Shown piece after piece: positions 26,857 through 38,268 of a DNA stretch of 64,000 nucleotides. Positions within the stretch are counted from its first letter, which is position 1; every line of letters begins with the position of its first letter. Source of the DNA: Pseudomonas sp. IB20 (GTDB taxonomy: Bacteria > Pseudomonadota > Gammaproteobacteria > Pseudomonadales > Pseudomonadaceae); assembly GCF_009707325.1 (NCBI RefSeq), contig NZ_CP046103.1, positions 1,076,836 to 1,140,835 on the forward strand, given 5' to 3'. Under the pieces are notes generated by a model. The model made no database searches. It was not told where the DNA came from and saw only the letters and a program-made list of their open reading frames with translations. The position numbers and the translations under genes are program-made.

Positions 26857-29097
26857 GTGAACTACAACAATCTTTATGCCCTACTTTTAGCCTCGGGCCT
26901 GGGTGGCTTTGCGCCGCTGGTTTTGGCGGACGACGCGCAGGATGTGGGTTCGGTGAATATCGCCGGCAAACAAACCCTGGGCAACGGGCACATGATTCGC
27001 GAAGAAAGTGCCAAGGCGCGGTCGACGGTGACCAAGGAAGCCATGGACCAAATGTCGGCGACCGCCAACGCCATCGACAAGCTCAAATACACGCCAGGCA
27101 TCAACGTTTCCAGCGATGACGCCAGCGGCACCAGTGGCACCAACTTCACCATGCGTGGCATGAGCTCCGACCAGGTCGGGGTGTCCGTCGACGGCGTGCC
27201 AATCAACGACTCGGGCAACTACAGCGTCTATTCAAACCAGCTGGGCGACCCGGAAAACCTCGCCGAAGTGTTTGCCACCCAAGGCTCCTCCGAGGCCGAC
27301 GGCCCGCACATCGGCTCCAGCGGCGGCAACATCGGCATGATCACGATTCGGCCAACCAAAGAGTCCGGGTTGTTTGCCAAACAGACCGTCGGGTCCAATG
27401 ACTTGCGCAAGACTTTCGTGCGTTTGAACACTGGCGATTTCGGCGGCCTAAGGACCTGGGTGTCGGCATCGCACCTGGAAGGTGACAAGTGGCGCGGCAA
27501 AGGCACGCTGCGTAGCGACAAAGTCGAGTGGAGCAGCCTGTTTGAAGACGGCAACGGCAACTCCACGCAGGCGACAGTCAAGTACAACAACCAGGAAAAC
27601 TACAACTACAACACCCTGAACAAAGCGCAATTTGAGAACGAAGGGCGACGCAAGGACTACGCGCAAACGCCGGTGTACAAGTCGGGTTTGCTGTCGTCGT
27701 CCTACAAGCTCAACCGCAACCCGTTCGAAAGCGTCAACGCCACGCTCACGCAGCGCTGGCAGTTGCAAGACAACCTGGCGCTGACGGTCACCCCGTATTA
27801 CTACTGGGCCAACGGTGGCAGCTTCAGCGGCCAGACCGCGTCGAACCTGGGGCCCAAATCCGACAAGGCCGGCAATTACGACCTGAGCAACCTGAAATCG
27901 GCCAACTACTACCGCCCTTCGTGGACCGAAACCTGGCGCCCTGGCGTCACCGCGAAAATGAAGTGGGACATCAACGAAGAACACAGCCTGGACTACGGCT
28001 ACTGGTATGAACGCGCACGCCAGCGCCAGACCCAGCCCTTTATCGGGATCAACAGTGAAGGCGCGCCCAGTGATGTGTGGGGCGACTACAACGGCGGCGG
28101 TCAGGTGGTCGACAAGAACGGCGCCACCGTCCAAGGCCGCCACTACTACACGGTCACCCCGTCGCAGAAACTCTGGGTGCAGGACAGCTGGCAAGCCACG
28201 CCGGACCTGAGTTTCGTCGGTACCCTGGCCTACCAATACGTCGAGCGTGACGGCAACAACCTCGGCAGCCTGTACGACAAAGCGGAAAAACGTAACACCC
28301 GCTACCACCAGTTCCTGCCCAGCTTCAGCGCCAAGTACCAGGTCGACGAAAGCAACCAGACGTTCTACAACGTCACCCGCAACATGCGCACGCCGCCGAA
28401 CTACGTGCTGTACAACAAGGGCGACTCGGTGAGCCTGAAGTCCGAGTTGAGCTGGAACCAGGAACTCGGCTGGCGCTACAGCGAAGACGACATGGCGTTG
28501 AGCGCAACCTTGTTCTACATCAGCTTCAAGGATCGCCAAGTGTCGACCACCGACTCCGCCGGTGACTACATGGTGCTTAACGTCGGCAGCGTCGAGAACA
28601 AAGGCCTGGAATTGGAGTGGAGCGGTTTGTTGCCGCACAACTTCAACTACTACGCCTCGTACACCTATACGAAGTCGGAGCAGCAAGACAATTTGCTCAG
28701 CAAGAACGTGTTGTTGCCAACGGCGGGCAAGCAGCTGGCTAACGTGCCGGAAAACATGTTCAACCTGGTGTTCGGGTATGACGACTCGCGCTTCTACGGC
28801 AACATCGCGGGCAAGTACGTCGGCAGCTTTTATGGTGATTTGACCAACAAAGAAAAAATCGACGGCCGTACGGTGTTTGATTTGAACGCGGGTATTTACT
28901 TGCCGGTGGACAAGAAGGTCATCAAGTCAGCGACCTTGCGGTTTTCAATGCTTAACGTGTTCGATAAAGAATACTTGAGCTCGGCACGCACCGTGGCGTT
29001 CAACTCGGCACCGGTGAATGGCTTGGCGCCGAGTACGGCGTATTACAACGTGGGGGAAGAGCGTACGGCGATGGTGTCGTTGGAAGCTAACTTCTAA
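26857..29097 (+). CDS. TonB-dependent outer membrane receptor without STN domain
   Basis: 746 residues. I choose GTG at 26857 (AAGGGAT ribosome site, eight-base spacing); the longer frame starting at 26770 lacks a signal peptide at its start. Signal peptide about 1-24 (ALLLASGLGGFAPLVLADD), then TonB-box/plug directly (VGSVNIAGKQ ... MDQMSATANAIDKLKYTPGINVSSDD ... FTMRGMSSDQVGVSVDGVPINDSG) and a barrel ending ANF. No STN signalling domain. Probably imports an iron chelate given the upstream iron trio and Fur box; substrate unknown. Confidence 0.87.
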   Translation: MNYNNLYALLLASGLGGFAPLVLADDAQDVGSVNIAGKQTLGNGHMIREESAKARSTVTKEAMDQMSATANAIDKLKYTPGINVSSDDASGTSGTNFTMRGMSSDQVGVSVDGVPINDSGNYSVYSNQLGDPENLAEVFATQGSSEADGPHIGSSGGNIGMITIRPTKESGLFAKQTVGSNDLRKTFVRLNTGDFGGLRTWVSASHLEGDKWRGKGTLRSDKVEWSSLFEDGNGNSTQATVKYNNQENYNYNTLNKAQFENEGRRKDYAQTPVYKSGLLSSSYKLNRNPFESVNATLTQRWQLQDNLALTVTPYYYWANGGSFSGQTASNLGPKSDKAGNYDLSNLKSANYYRPSWTETWRPGVTAKMKWDINEEHSLDYGYWYERARQRQTQPFIGINSEGAPSDVWGDYNGGGQVVDKNGATVQGRHYYTVTPSQKLWVQDSWQATPDLSFVGTLAYQYVERDGNNLGSLYDKAEKRNTRYHQFLPSFSAKYQVDESNQTFYNVTRNMRTPPNYVLYNKGDSVSLKSELSWNQELGWRYSEDDMALSATLFYISFKDRQVSTTDSAGDYMVLNVGSVENKGLELEWSGLLPHNFNYYASYTYTKSEQQDNLLSKNVLLPTAGKQLANVPENMFNLVFGYDDSRFYGNIAGKYVGSFYGDLTNKEKIDGRTVFDLNAGIYLPVDKKVIKSATLRFSMLNVFDKEYLSSARTVAFNSAPVNGLAPSTAYYNVGEERTAMVSLEANF

Positions 29098-29107
29098 TAA
29101 GGCCACC

Positions 29108-29221
29108 GCTGGGCTAAATGTGGGAGCAGGCAAGCCAGCTCCCACATCAGTTGGCTCTCATACGAGCTGGGCTAAATGTGGGAGCAGGCAAGCCAGCTCC
29201 CACATCAGTTGGCTCTCATAC
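29108..29221. repeat. Tandem duplicate REP unit (2 x 56 bp, period 58)
   Basis: Identical copies at 29108-29163 and 29166-29221 with a 2-base spacer. Each has one complete REP palindrome (TGTGGGAGCAGGCAAGCCAG and CTCCCACA). It fills the gap between the convergent receptor and glutaredoxin genes, where the hairpins may act as terminators. Confidence 0.93.
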
Positions 29222-29229
29222 CGATTGGG

Positions 29230-29580
29230 TTACTTCAACGCGGCCATGATTGCTTCAGGGTTGAACTCGCGAATCAGCGTGCCATTCACGTCCACAAACG
29301 GAATTCCGCCTCCGCCCAACGCCTCATACGCCTTGCGCGCCTGGGCGTCCTTCTCGATATCCAGGGCCTGGTACGGAATGCCTTTCTGGTCCAGAAAGCG
29401 CCGGATCTGCTTGCAGTAGCCACACCACTCGGTGGAATAGAGCACCACGCGCGCCGAGGCGCGTACCTGCTCCGAAACCACCTGTGAGGGGTTGAACAGC
29501 CGCTCGATCTTGCCCCAGTTCTGGATCACCACCACGACCAGCAACACCAACAGGACTTTCTTGAGAACCCCGCCGAGCAT
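29230..29580 (-). CDS. Membrane-anchored glutaredoxin-like protein
   Basis: 116 residues: an N-terminal membrane helix (VLLVLLVVVVIQNW, about 9-22), then a glutaredoxin fold with the redox motif WCGYC (about 53-57) and the GGGGIPFVDVNG cis-Pro region. Thiol-disulfide exchange or glutathione-linked reduction is expected; the side of the membrane is not certain, though one N-in helix would put the domain in the periplasm. Its ATG overlaps the TGA of the upstream yejK by one base (TGATG), so coupled translation is likely. Confidence 0.82.
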   Translation of the reverse strand: MLGGVLKKVLLVLLVVVVIQNWGKIERLFNPSQVVSEQVRASARVVLYSTEWCGYCKQIRRFLDQKGIPYQALDIEKDAQARKAYEALGGGGIPFVDVNGTLIREFNPEAIMAALK

Positions 29581-30584
29581 CAGTTACGGCGCTTGAGCTG
29601 GTCGGTCAGTTGGGTTGGCAGGCCCTTGATGATCAAGGTGCCGGCGGCTTCGTCGTATTCGATCTTGTCGCCCAACAGGTGCGCTTCAAAGCTGATGGAC
29701 AAGCCTTCGGCGCGGCCGGTGAAGCGGCGGAACTGGTTGAGGGTGCGTTTGTCGGCCGGGATTTCCGGTGACAGGCCGTAATCTTTGTTGCGGATGTGGT
29801 CGTAGAACGCTTTTGGTCGATCTTCATCGATCAGGCCTGAGAGTTCTTCCAGGCCCATCGGCTCGCCGAGCTTGGCCTGGCTGCTGGCGTAATCCACCAG
29901 GGTTTTGGTTTTTTCGCGGGCGGATTCGTCGGGCAGGTCTTCGCTTTCGACGAAGTCGCTGAACGCCTTGAGCAAGGTGCGGGTCTCGCCCGGGCCGTCG
30001 ACGCCTTCCTGGCAGCCAATGAAGTCGCGGAAGTACTCCGAGACTTTCTTGCCGTTCTTGCCCTTGATAAAGGAGATGTACTGCTTGGACTGTTTGTTGT
30101 TCTGCCACTCGGAGACGTTGATGCGCGCCGCCAAGTGCAGTTGGCCCAGGTCCAGGTGGCGCGAGGCGGTCACATCCAGGTCCTCGGTCACTGCCACGCC
30201 TTCACTGTGGTGCAGCAGGGCGATGGCCAGGTAGTCGGTCATGCCTTGTTGATAGTGGGCAAACAGCACATGGCCGCCGGTGGAGAGGTTGGACTCCTCC
30301 ATCAGCTTTTGCAGGTGCTCGACCGCCGTGCGGCTGAAGGTGGTGAAATCCTGGCCACCGTCGAAATATTCCTTCAACCAGCCGCTGAACGGGTGCGCGC
30401 CGGACTCGGCATGGAAGAAACCCCAGGCCTTGCCTTGTTTGGCGTTGTAGCTCTCGTTGAGGTCGGCAAGCATGTTCTCGATGGCGGCCGACTCGGCAAG
30501 TTCGGAGTCGCGGGCGTGGAGAACTGCAGGTGTGCCGTCGGGTTTTTTGTCGATCAGGTGGACGATGCAATGACGGATCGGCAT
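29580..30584 (-). CDS. yejK: Nucleoid-associated protein YejK/NdpA
   Basis: 334 residues with the YejK pattern: [17 protein letters not shown] at the start, [20 protein letters not shown], and [46 protein letters not shown] cytoplasmic DNA-bound protein copurifying with the nucleoid; precise role unknown. Start at the ATG at 30584. Upstream of and coupled to the glutaredoxin-like gene. Divergent from hupB, another nucleoid protein. Confidence 0.92.
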   Translation of the reverse strand: MPIRHCIVHLIDKKPDGTPAVLHARDSELAESAAIENMLADLNESYNAKQGKAWGFFHAESGAHPFSGWLKEYFDGGQDFTTFSRTAVEHLQKLMEESNLSTGGHVLFAHYQQGMTDYLAIALLHHSEGVAVTEDLDVTASRHLDLGQLHLAARINVSEWQNNKQSKQYISFIKGKNGKKVSEYFRDFIGCQEGVDGPGETRTLLKAFSDFVESEDLPDESAREKTKTLVDYASSQAKLGEPMGLEELSGLIDEDRPKAFYDHIRNKDYGLSPEIPADKRTLNQFRRFTGRAEGLSISFEAHLLGDKIEYDEAAGTLIIKGLPTQLTDQLKRRN

Positions 30585-30980
30585 GGGCTTCTCGGCTGGT
30601 TGAAGGGGAGCGGTTGGCCTCCCCGAAAAGTCGCCCAGTGTACCGCACCCGTTGGGCATGACGCGCTCCGAAGGGTGTTTTGGCTACCCTCCGACGCCCT
30701 ATATGCCCTTTTTTCACGGTTTAGAGCGATAAAGCTGACCAAATGGGTATGTTGAAGCGGATATTTCCCCGTCTCTGTGCTAGTTTTGCCCCGTCTTACG
30801 CCAAGACTCGGCGTTAAGCGTGCATTCAGCATCTGTCAGGTCGAACCAATCCCCGTTTCAAGCATCTATAACCCCGATCTCCGTGGTTATGGCCGGGGGT
30901 GCCAGGCCATGACGGTCGGGCTCGACGGCTGACACTGCACTCTGCAATCCATATGAATTTGATAGGGAAGGAACACCACA
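30585..30980. promoter_or_regulatory. Divergent yejK-hupB intergenic region
   Basis: 396 bases without a convincing gene. It must hold promoters for both genes. Small hairpins are visible (GCCAAGACTCGGC near 30797 and GGCCGGGGGTGCCAGGCC near 30892). A strong ribosome site (GAAGGAAC) precedes hupB. I cannot identify a known small RNA or riboswitch here. Confidence 0.45.
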
Positions 30981-31262
30981 ATGGCTATTACTAAAGACCA
31001 ACTGATCGCTGACCTGGCTGAAGCAGTAGACGCACCGAAAACTACCGTGCGCGCTCTGCTGGACCAACTGAGCCAAGTTGTTGCTGATCAGCTGGAAAAC
31101 GGCGGCGAAATCACTCTGCCAGGCGTTGGCAAACTGAAAGTGACCGAGCGTCCAGCCCGTACTGGCCGTAACCCTTCGACTGGCGCTGCCATCGAAATCG
31201 CTGCCAAGAAAGTTATCAAGCTGGTTGTGGCCAAAGGCCTGACCGACGCTGTTAACAAGTAA
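30981..31262 (+). CDS. hupB: DNA-binding protein HU-beta
   Basis: 93-residue histone-like protein with the HU/IHF signature: N-terminal helices, beta-arm [26 protein letters not shown] with the DNA-intercalating RNPSTG tip, and C-terminal helix. Bends and compacts DNA and acts in replication, repair and recombination. Strong ribosome site, and a strong terminator begins 11 bases after the stop. Confidence 0.96.
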   Translation: MAITKDQLIADLAEAVDAPKTTVRALLDQLSQVVADQLENGGEITLPGVGKLKVTERPARTGRNPSTGAAIEIAAKKVIKLVVAKGLTDAVNK

Positions 31263-32346
31263 GACGCAGCAAAAAAAACCGTGCTCCGGAGAGATCCGGG
31301 CACGGTTTTTTGTTGCCTGCGATTTGGCGGTAGGGTTTGGAGCGCTGGCGCCACAACTGCTGTTCGTTCTTGGTCTGGAAGGTCCAGGCCACAAAACGGC
31401 TTTGCTTCTGGCCCTGGGACATCTCCACCACCTGGCTTTCCAGCACGCCGGCTTTTCTCAGGGCGGTCTCGATCGCGGGCAAGTTCGACGCTTTTGACAC
31501 CAGGGTGCTGAACCACAGCACCTTGTGGGCAAAGTGCGCACTCTCAGCGATAAGCTGCGTTACAAAGCGCGCTTCACCGCCTTCACACCACAACTCCGCC
31601 GATTGGCCACCGAAGTTCAGTACCGGCAGCTTGCGCTTGGGATCGGCCTTGCCCAAGGCGCGCCACTTACGCTCGCTGCCCTTGGTGGCTTCGTCCATGG
31701 ACGCATGGAACGGCGGGTTGCACATGGTCAGGTCAAAACGCTCACCTGGCTCCAGCAGGCCCAGCAAGATCTGCTTGGGATTGGATTGCTGACGCAGTTG
31801 AATAACCTTGCTCAGGTCATTGGACTGCACGATGGCCTTGGCGGCAGCCACGGCAATAGGGTCGACCTCCGAGCCGAGGAAGTTCCAGCGGTATTCCATG
31901 TAGCCAATCAGCGGATAGACGCAGTTGGCGCCCATGCCGATGTCCAGCACCTTGACGATGGAGCCGCGCGGAATCTTGCCGTCGTTGACGCTGGCCAGCA
32001 GGTCGGCGAGGAAATGCACGTAATCCGCACGCCCCGGCACCGGTGGGCACAGGTAATCCGCCGGGATATCCCAATGCTGGATGCCATAAAAGGACTTCAG
32101 CAATGCCCGGTTGAACACCCGCACCGCGTCCGGGCTGGCGAAGTCGATACTTTCCTTGCCATAAGGGTTGATGATCACGAATTTCGCCAGTTCCGGCGTG
32201 GTCTTGATCAGCGCCGGGAAGTCGTAACGGCCCGTGTGGCGGTTGCGCGGGTGCAAGGTGGCCTCTTTGCGCGGCGCGACGGGTTTGGCCGTGGCTGCGG
32301 TTTTAGGCTTCTTGCGCGGTGGTTTAGGTGTGCTGGGGGCGGTCAT
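31252..32346 (-). CDS. rlmF: 23S rRNA (adenine1618-N6)-methyltransferase RlmF
   Basis: 364 residues. Rossmann methyltransferase with SAM motif [20 protein letters not shown] and the adenine-methylase motif NPPF ([22 protein letters not shown]), characteristic of RlmF (YbiN). The basic N-terminus is Pseudomonas-like. The C-terminal end is odd: after [20 protein letters not shown] the frame continues about 20 residues through the hupB terminator hairpin and stops inside the 3' end of hupB, giving an 11-base antisense overlap. The core enzyme should be intact. Confidence 0.9.
   Translation of the reverse strand: MTAPSTPKPPRKKPKTAATAKPVAPRKEATLHPRNRHTGRYDFPALIKTTPELAKFVIINPYGKESIDFASPDAVRVFNRALLKSFYGIQHWDIPADYLCPPVPGRADYVHFLADLLASVNDGKIPRGSIVKVLDIGMGANCVYPLIGYMEYRWNFLGSEVDPIAVAAAKAIVQSNDLSKVIQLRQQSNPKQILLGLLEPGERFDLTMCNPPFHASMDEATKGSERKWRALGKADPKRKLPVLNFGGQSAELWCEGGEARFVTQLIAESAHFAHKVLWFSTLVSKASNLPAIETALRKAGVLESQVVEMSQGQKQSRFVAWTFQTKNEQQLWRQRSKPYRQIAGNKKPCPDLSGARFFLLRLTC
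31273..31311. terminator. Bidirectional terminator between hupB and rlmF
   Basis: AAAAAACCGTGC-CCGGA / TCCGG-GCACGGTTTTTT hairpin with U-runs on both strands. It ends hupB; on the other strand it lies within the open frame of rlmF. Confidence 0.9.
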
Positions 32347-32510
32347 GTTGACTCTGGAGTAGGCTCAAAAATGGCGGGTATTATCCCACATTCATGAGGG
32401 AAAACAGGAATATCTACCGGTGGAGCAAAACCAGAGTGGGCAGCCTATTCGAAATAATAGAAAGCCTAGTTATTTGGCTTGTTTGTGCTTTGATACCGTT
32501 AATTTTGAGC

Positions 32511-32540
32511 AAAAAAAGAGACCCGAAGGTCTCTCTTTTT
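32511..32540. terminator. Terminator of valS
   Basis: AGAGACC, loop CGAA, GGTCTCT, with A7 before and CTTTTT after. It follows the valS stop on the minus strand by about 15 bases. The gap 32347-32554 is AT-richer than its surroundings and otherwise holds the rlmF promoter region. Confidence 0.85.
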
Positions 32541-32554
32541 AATCCAGTATTTAT

Positions 32555-35401
32555 TTACAAACTGGAAATCCGTGCATGTTGCTCCGCCAACTTGCCCAGC
32601 GCCTGTTCAGCCTCGGCCAACTTGGCGCGCTCCTTATCGATCACCTCAGCCGGTGCCTTGTCGACGAACGCCGCGTTGGACAGCTTGCCGCCAACCCGCT
32701 GCACTTCGCCTTGCAGGCGCAGGATTTCCTTATCGAGACGGGCCAGTTCCGCACCCTTGTCGATCAGGCCGGCCATCGGCACCAGCACTTCCATGTCGCC
32801 GACCAGCGCGGTCGCGGACAATGGTGCTTCAGCGCCGTCAGCCAATACGGTGATCGACTCCAGCTTCGCCAGCTTTTTGAGCAGCGCATCGTTCTCGGTG
32901 AGGCGGCGCTGATCTTCGCTACTGGCGTTCTTCACAAACACGGCCAGTGGCTTGCCCGGCCCGATGTTCATCTCGGCGCGGATGTTGCGCGTGCCGAGCA
33001 TCAGGGTCTTGAGCCATTCGATATCGCTTTCGGCGGCCTCATCAATGCGTGCTTCGTTGGCCACCGGCCAAGGTTGCAGCATGATGGTCTTGCCTTCGAT
33101 ACCGGCCAGCGGCGCGAGGCGCTGCCAGATTTCTTCGGTGATGAACGGCATGAACGGGTGCGCCAGGCGCAGCGCCACTTCGAGCACGCGTACCAAGGTG
33201 CGACGTGTGCCACGCTGGCGTTCGACCGGCGCGTTTTCGTCCCACAGCACTGGCTTGGACAGTTCCAGGTACCAGTCGCAATACTGGTTCCAGATGAACT
33301 CGTACAGGGCTTGTGCGGCCAGGTCGAAACGGAACTGATCGAGTTGGCGGGTCACTTCGGCTTCGGTGCGCTGCAGTTGCGAGATGATCCAGCGGTCGGC
33401 CAGGGACAGCTCATAGGCTTCGCCGTTCTGGCCGCAGTCTTCGCCTTTGTCCAGCACGTAGCGCGCGGCGTTCCAGATCTTGTTGCAGAAGTTGCGATAG
33501 CCTTCGACGCGGCCCATGTCGAACTTGATGTCGCGACCGGTGGAGGCCAGCGAGCAGAAGGTGAAGCGCAGGGCGTCGGTGCCATAGCTGGCGATGCCGT
33601 CGGCGAACTCGTCGCGGGTCTGCTTCTCGATCTTCTTCGCCAGTTTCGGCTGCATCAGGCCCGAGGTGCGTTTCTGCACCAGGGTTTCCAGGTCGATACC
33701 GTCAATGATGTCCAGCGGGTCGAGGACGTTGCCCTTGGACTTGGACATCTTCTGGCCTTGGCCATCACGTACCAGGCCGTGCACGTAAACGGTCTTGAAC
33801 GGCACCTGCGGCGTGCCGTCTTCGTTTTTCACCAAGTGCATGGTCAGCATGATCATCCGGGCAACCCAGAAGAAGATGATGTCGAAGCCGGTGACCAGCA
33901 CGTCGGTGGAGTGGAATTTTTTCAGGAACTCGGTCTGCTGCGGCCAGCCCAGGGTAGAGAACGTCCACAGGCCCGAGCTGAACCAGGTGTCGAGTACGTC
34001 GTTATCCTGTTGCAGCGCAACGTCCGGGCCGAGGTTGTGCTTGGCACGTACTTCGGCCTCATCGCGGCCCACATAGACCTTGCCCGACTCGTCGTACCAG
34101 GCTGGAATACGGTGGCCCCACCACAGCTGACGGCTGATGCACCAGTCCTGGATGTCACGCATCCACGAGAAGTACATGTTTTCGTACTGTTTAGGCACGA
34201 ACTGGATACGGCCATCTTCCACGGCAGCAATCGCAGGTTCAGCCAACGGCTTGGTCGACACGTACCACTGGTCGGTCAGCCAAGGCTCAATGATGGTGCC
34301 AGAACGGTCGCCCTTCGGCACTTTCAGGCCGTGGTCGTCGACGCTCACCAGCAAGCCGGCGGCGTCGAAGGCTGCAACGATCTGCTTACGTGCTTCAAAA
34401 CGGTCGAGGCCGGCGTATTCGGCCGGGATTTTGCCGTCGATGCTCTCGTTCAGCGTGCCGTCCAGGTTGAACACCTGGCAGGCTGACAGTACGGCGGCGT
34501 TCTTGTCGAAGATGTTCAGCAGCGGCAGGTTGTGGCGCTTGCCGACTTCGTAGTCGTTGAAATCGTGGGCCGGGGTGATTTTCACGCAGCCGGTGCCGAA
34601 TTCAGGGTCGCAGTAGTCGTCCGCGATGATCGGGATGCGACGACCCACCAACGGCAGCTCAACGAACTTGCCGATCAGCGCCTGGTAGCGCTCGTCGTTC
34701 GGGTTAACCGCGACGGCAGCATCGCCAAGCATGGTTTCCGGACGGGTGGTGGCGACGATCAGGTAGTCGTTGCCCTCGGCGGTCTTGGCGCCGTCGGCCA
34801 ACGGGTACTTGAGGTTCCACAGGAAACCTTTCTCGTCGTGGTTTTCCACTTCGAGGTCGGAAATCGCCGTGTGCAACTTGGTGTCCCAGTTGACCAGGCG
34901 CTTGCCGCGGTAGATCAGGCCGTCTTCATGCAGGCGCACGAAGGCTTCTTTCACCGATTCCGACAGACCGTCGTCCATGGTGAAGCGCTCGCGGCTCCAG
35001 TCGACGGACGAACCCAGGCGACGGATCTGACGGCTGATGTTGCCGCCGGACTGATCCTTCCATTCCCAGATCTTTTCCAGGAATTTCTCGCGGCCCAGGT
35101 CGTGACGGCTCTGGCCGGTGGCTTCGAGTTGGCGTTCCACCAGCATCTGGGTGGCAATGCCAGCGTGGTCGGTGCCCGGTTGCCACAGGGTGTTACGGCC
35201 CTGCATGCGGCGGAAGCGGATCAACGCATCCATGATCGCATTGTTGAAGCCATGGCCCATGTGCAGGCTGCCAGTGACGTTCGGTGGCGGAATCATGATG
35301 GTGTAGGAATCGCCGGCACCTTGTGGGGCGAAATAATTCTCGGACTCCCAGGTGTTGTACCAGGAAGTTTCAATGGCGTGCGGCTGGTAGGTCTTATCCA
35401 T
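32555..35401 (-). CDS. valS: Valyl-tRNA synthetase
   Basis: 948 residues, class I synthetase charging tRNA-Val. The ATP motifs are HMGH (in [17 protein letters not shown], about residue 45) and KMSKS ([16 protein letters not shown], about residue 555). The CP1 editing domain lies between them. The C-terminal coiled-coil ([26 protein letters not shown]) is typical of ValRS. Upstream on the same strand lie the small PA3833-like gene, holC and pepA, the usual Pseudomonas order. Confidence 0.97.
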   Translation of the reverse strand: MDKTYQPHAIETSWYNTWESENYFAPQGAGDSYTIMIPPPNVTGSLHMGHGFNNAIMDALIRFRRMQGRNTLWQPGTDHAGIATQMLVERQLEATGQSRHDLGREKFLEKIWEWKDQSGGNISRQIRRLGSSVDWSRERFTMDDGLSESVKEAFVRLHEDGLIYRGKRLVNWDTKLHTAISDLEVENHDEKGFLWNLKYPLADGAKTAEGNDYLIVATTRPETMLGDAAVAVNPNDERYQALIGKFVELPLVGRRIPIIADDYCDPEFGTGCVKITPAHDFNDYEVGKRHNLPLLNIFDKNAAVLSACQVFNLDGTLNESIDGKIPAEYAGLDRFEARKQIVAAFDAAGLLVSVDDHGLKVPKGDRSGTIIEPWLTDQWYVSTKPLAEPAIAAVEDGRIQFVPKQYENMYFSWMRDIQDWCISRQLWWGHRIPAWYDESGKVYVGRDEAEVRAKHNLGPDVALQQDNDVLDTWFSSGLWTFSTLGWPQQTEFLKKFHSTDVLVTGFDIIFFWVARMIMLTMHLVKNEDGTPQVPFKTVYVHGLVRDGQGQKMSKSKGNVLDPLDIIDGIDLETLVQKRTSGLMQPKLAKKIEKQTRDEFADGIASYGTDALRFTFCSLASTGRDIKFDMGRVEGYRNFCNKIWNAARYVLDKGEDCGQNGEAYELSLADRWIISQLQRTEAEVTRQLDQFRFDLAAQALYEFIWNQYCDWYLELSKPVLWDENAPVERQRGTRRTLVRVLEVALRLAHPFMPFITEEIWQRLAPLAGIEGKTIMLQPWPVANEARIDEAAESDIEWLKTLMLGTRNIRAEMNIGPGKPLAVFVKNASSEDQRRLTENDALLKKLAKLESITVLADGAEAPLSATALVGDMEVLVPMAGLIDKGAELARLDKEILRLQGEVQRVGGKLSNAAFVDKAPAEVIDKERAKLAEAEQALGKLAEQHARISSL

Positions 35402-35506
35402 GCGCGGCGGGACCCTATTGGCATTTATTCAGGAAAGCCGGCAAGTATAACGGGGGATAGGGCGCAGGGCGAGGTGAAGACAGGCTTGAGATGTACGCAG
35501 TGCAAA

Positions 35507-35595
35507 TGTGGGAGGGGGCTTGCCCCCGATAGCAGTGGGTCAGTGACTGATAAGCTGGCTGACCCAGCGCTATCGGGGGCAAGCCCCCTCCCACA
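35507..35595. repeat. REP pair in inverted orientation (REPIN)
   Basis: TGTGGGAGGGGGCTTGCCCCCGATAGC faces GCTATCGGGGGCAAGCCCCCTCCCACA; both arms match perfectly. An inner stem GGGTCAG / CTGACCC lies between them. It separates valS from the upstream small gene. Confidence 0.94.
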
Positions 35596-35612
35596 GTAGA
35601 TCCAGGTGTGGC

Positions 35613-36008
35613 TCAGGACTGGTATTGGCTGAGCAACCGTTCCATCCGCGCATCCAACCTGCGTTTGATCTCGGTTTCGATATGCGGCGCAAAGTCGTCG
35701 ATCACATCCTGCATGATCAGTTGCGCAGCGGCGCGCAGCTCGTTGTCCAGGTGCAGCAGCAGGGCGTCTGGCGCCTTTTCGGTAGCCGTCGCAGCCGGCG
35801 CGGGCTCTACAATCGGGGCTTTGGCGACAGGCTGCGGTACGGCGGGCTTGCCACCGACCATGTCGAACAACAGCGGAATCTGTACCTCACCGTCGACCGT
35901 TTCGGTCAGCAGCGGCGGTTGCAAGCCATCATCACCGAGCAACTGTCGGATCGACTCAAGGTCGTCCAGCAGGTGGTCGTCTTTTTTTGTAGGTTTTGGC
36001 GTGTCCAT
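35613..36008 (-). CDS. Conserved hypothetical protein downstream of holC
   Basis: About 131 residues, acidic, with no signal peptide or membrane segment. N-terminal region KKDDHLLDDLESIRQLLGDD, a Pro/Ala-rich linker (about 65-90), and a C-terminal helix region (NELRAAAQLIMQDVIDDFAPHIETEIKRRLDARMERLL). The same small gene lies between holC and valS in other pseudomonads. It starts 7 bases after the holC stop (ATG at 36008; 36011 is also possible). A tie to the polymerase III clamp-loader complex is only suggested by position. Confidence 0.72.
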   Translation of the reverse strand: MDTPKPTKKDDHLLDDLESIRQLLGDDGLQPPLLTETVDGEVQIPLLFDMVGGKPAVPQPVAKAPIVEPAPAATATEKAPDALLLHLDNELRAAAQLIMQDVIDDFAPHIETEIKRRLDARMERLLSQYQS

Positions 36009-36015
36009 CATGTAC

Positions 36016-36444
36016 TCAAAGTCGTTGTAGTCGGTGATCTTGCAGAGAATAGCCCTGTTCGCGGTAGAAACGGAAACTCTCCCGCGCGGCTTGACGAATA
36101 GCCGGGTCTTCCACCACCACTTCCGCCACACGGGCAAACGCTTTGGCAAAAGCCGGTACTTTCAGGTCCAGGTTGACCAGCAGGTCATGGTGATCGCCGC
36201 AGCTGTCGCCTAAACCCAACACAATCAGGCCTTCGGGTTCGGACTCGGCAGGGCCGTGGGGCACGAAACTTTCGCCCTTGAAGCGCCACAGGCGGGCGTC
36301 GAGGTCGTCACGTTGGGCGGCATCGCTGCAATGCAGGTAGATGCGGTGGCCCATGCGCCAGGCTTTTTCGGTGAGTTTGCAGGCAAAGTCCAGGCGCGCA
36401 GAGGGATCGGCGCTGGGCAATATATAGAAGTCGACTTGGGTCAT
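36016..36444 (-). CDS. holC: DNA polymerase III chi subunit
   Basis: 142 residues, full length for HolC: VDFYILPSADPSARLDFACKLTEKAWRMGHRIYLHCSDAAQRDDLDARLW, then the SFVPHG motif. Chi links the clamp loader to SSB. Between pepA (51 bases upstream) and the small hypothetical gene, as in most gammaproteobacteria. Confidence 0.95.
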   Translation of the reverse strand: MTQVDFYILPSADPSARLDFACKLTEKAWRMGHRIYLHCSDAAQRDDLDARLWRFKGESFVPHGPAESEPEGLIVLGLGDSCGDHHDLLVNLDLKVPAFAKAFARVAEVVVEDPAIRQAARESFRFYREQGYSLQDHRLQRL

Positions 36445-36495
36445 TGCGGTTCCTGAGACCGGGGCGCCACGGGGGCCGCCCCGGAATCTTCAGTT

Positions 36496-38160
<1,665 letters not shown>

Positions 38161-38268
38161 TCAATCACAGGATAATGCGCCATCTTTTTAGCCGGCCTGT
38201 GTAAACGGGTCGACTCGGTATGCTTGCTTGTTTGGCCGCCTTAGCCTGACAACCCTGGAGTGTCTGGT

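Noticed and set aside
32576..34486. A 636-codon open frame on the plus strand opposite valS
   Set aside because: Codon-position shadow of a GC-rich gene. valS on the other strand is complete with all motifs; the antisense product is His/Gln/Val-rich and matches nothing.
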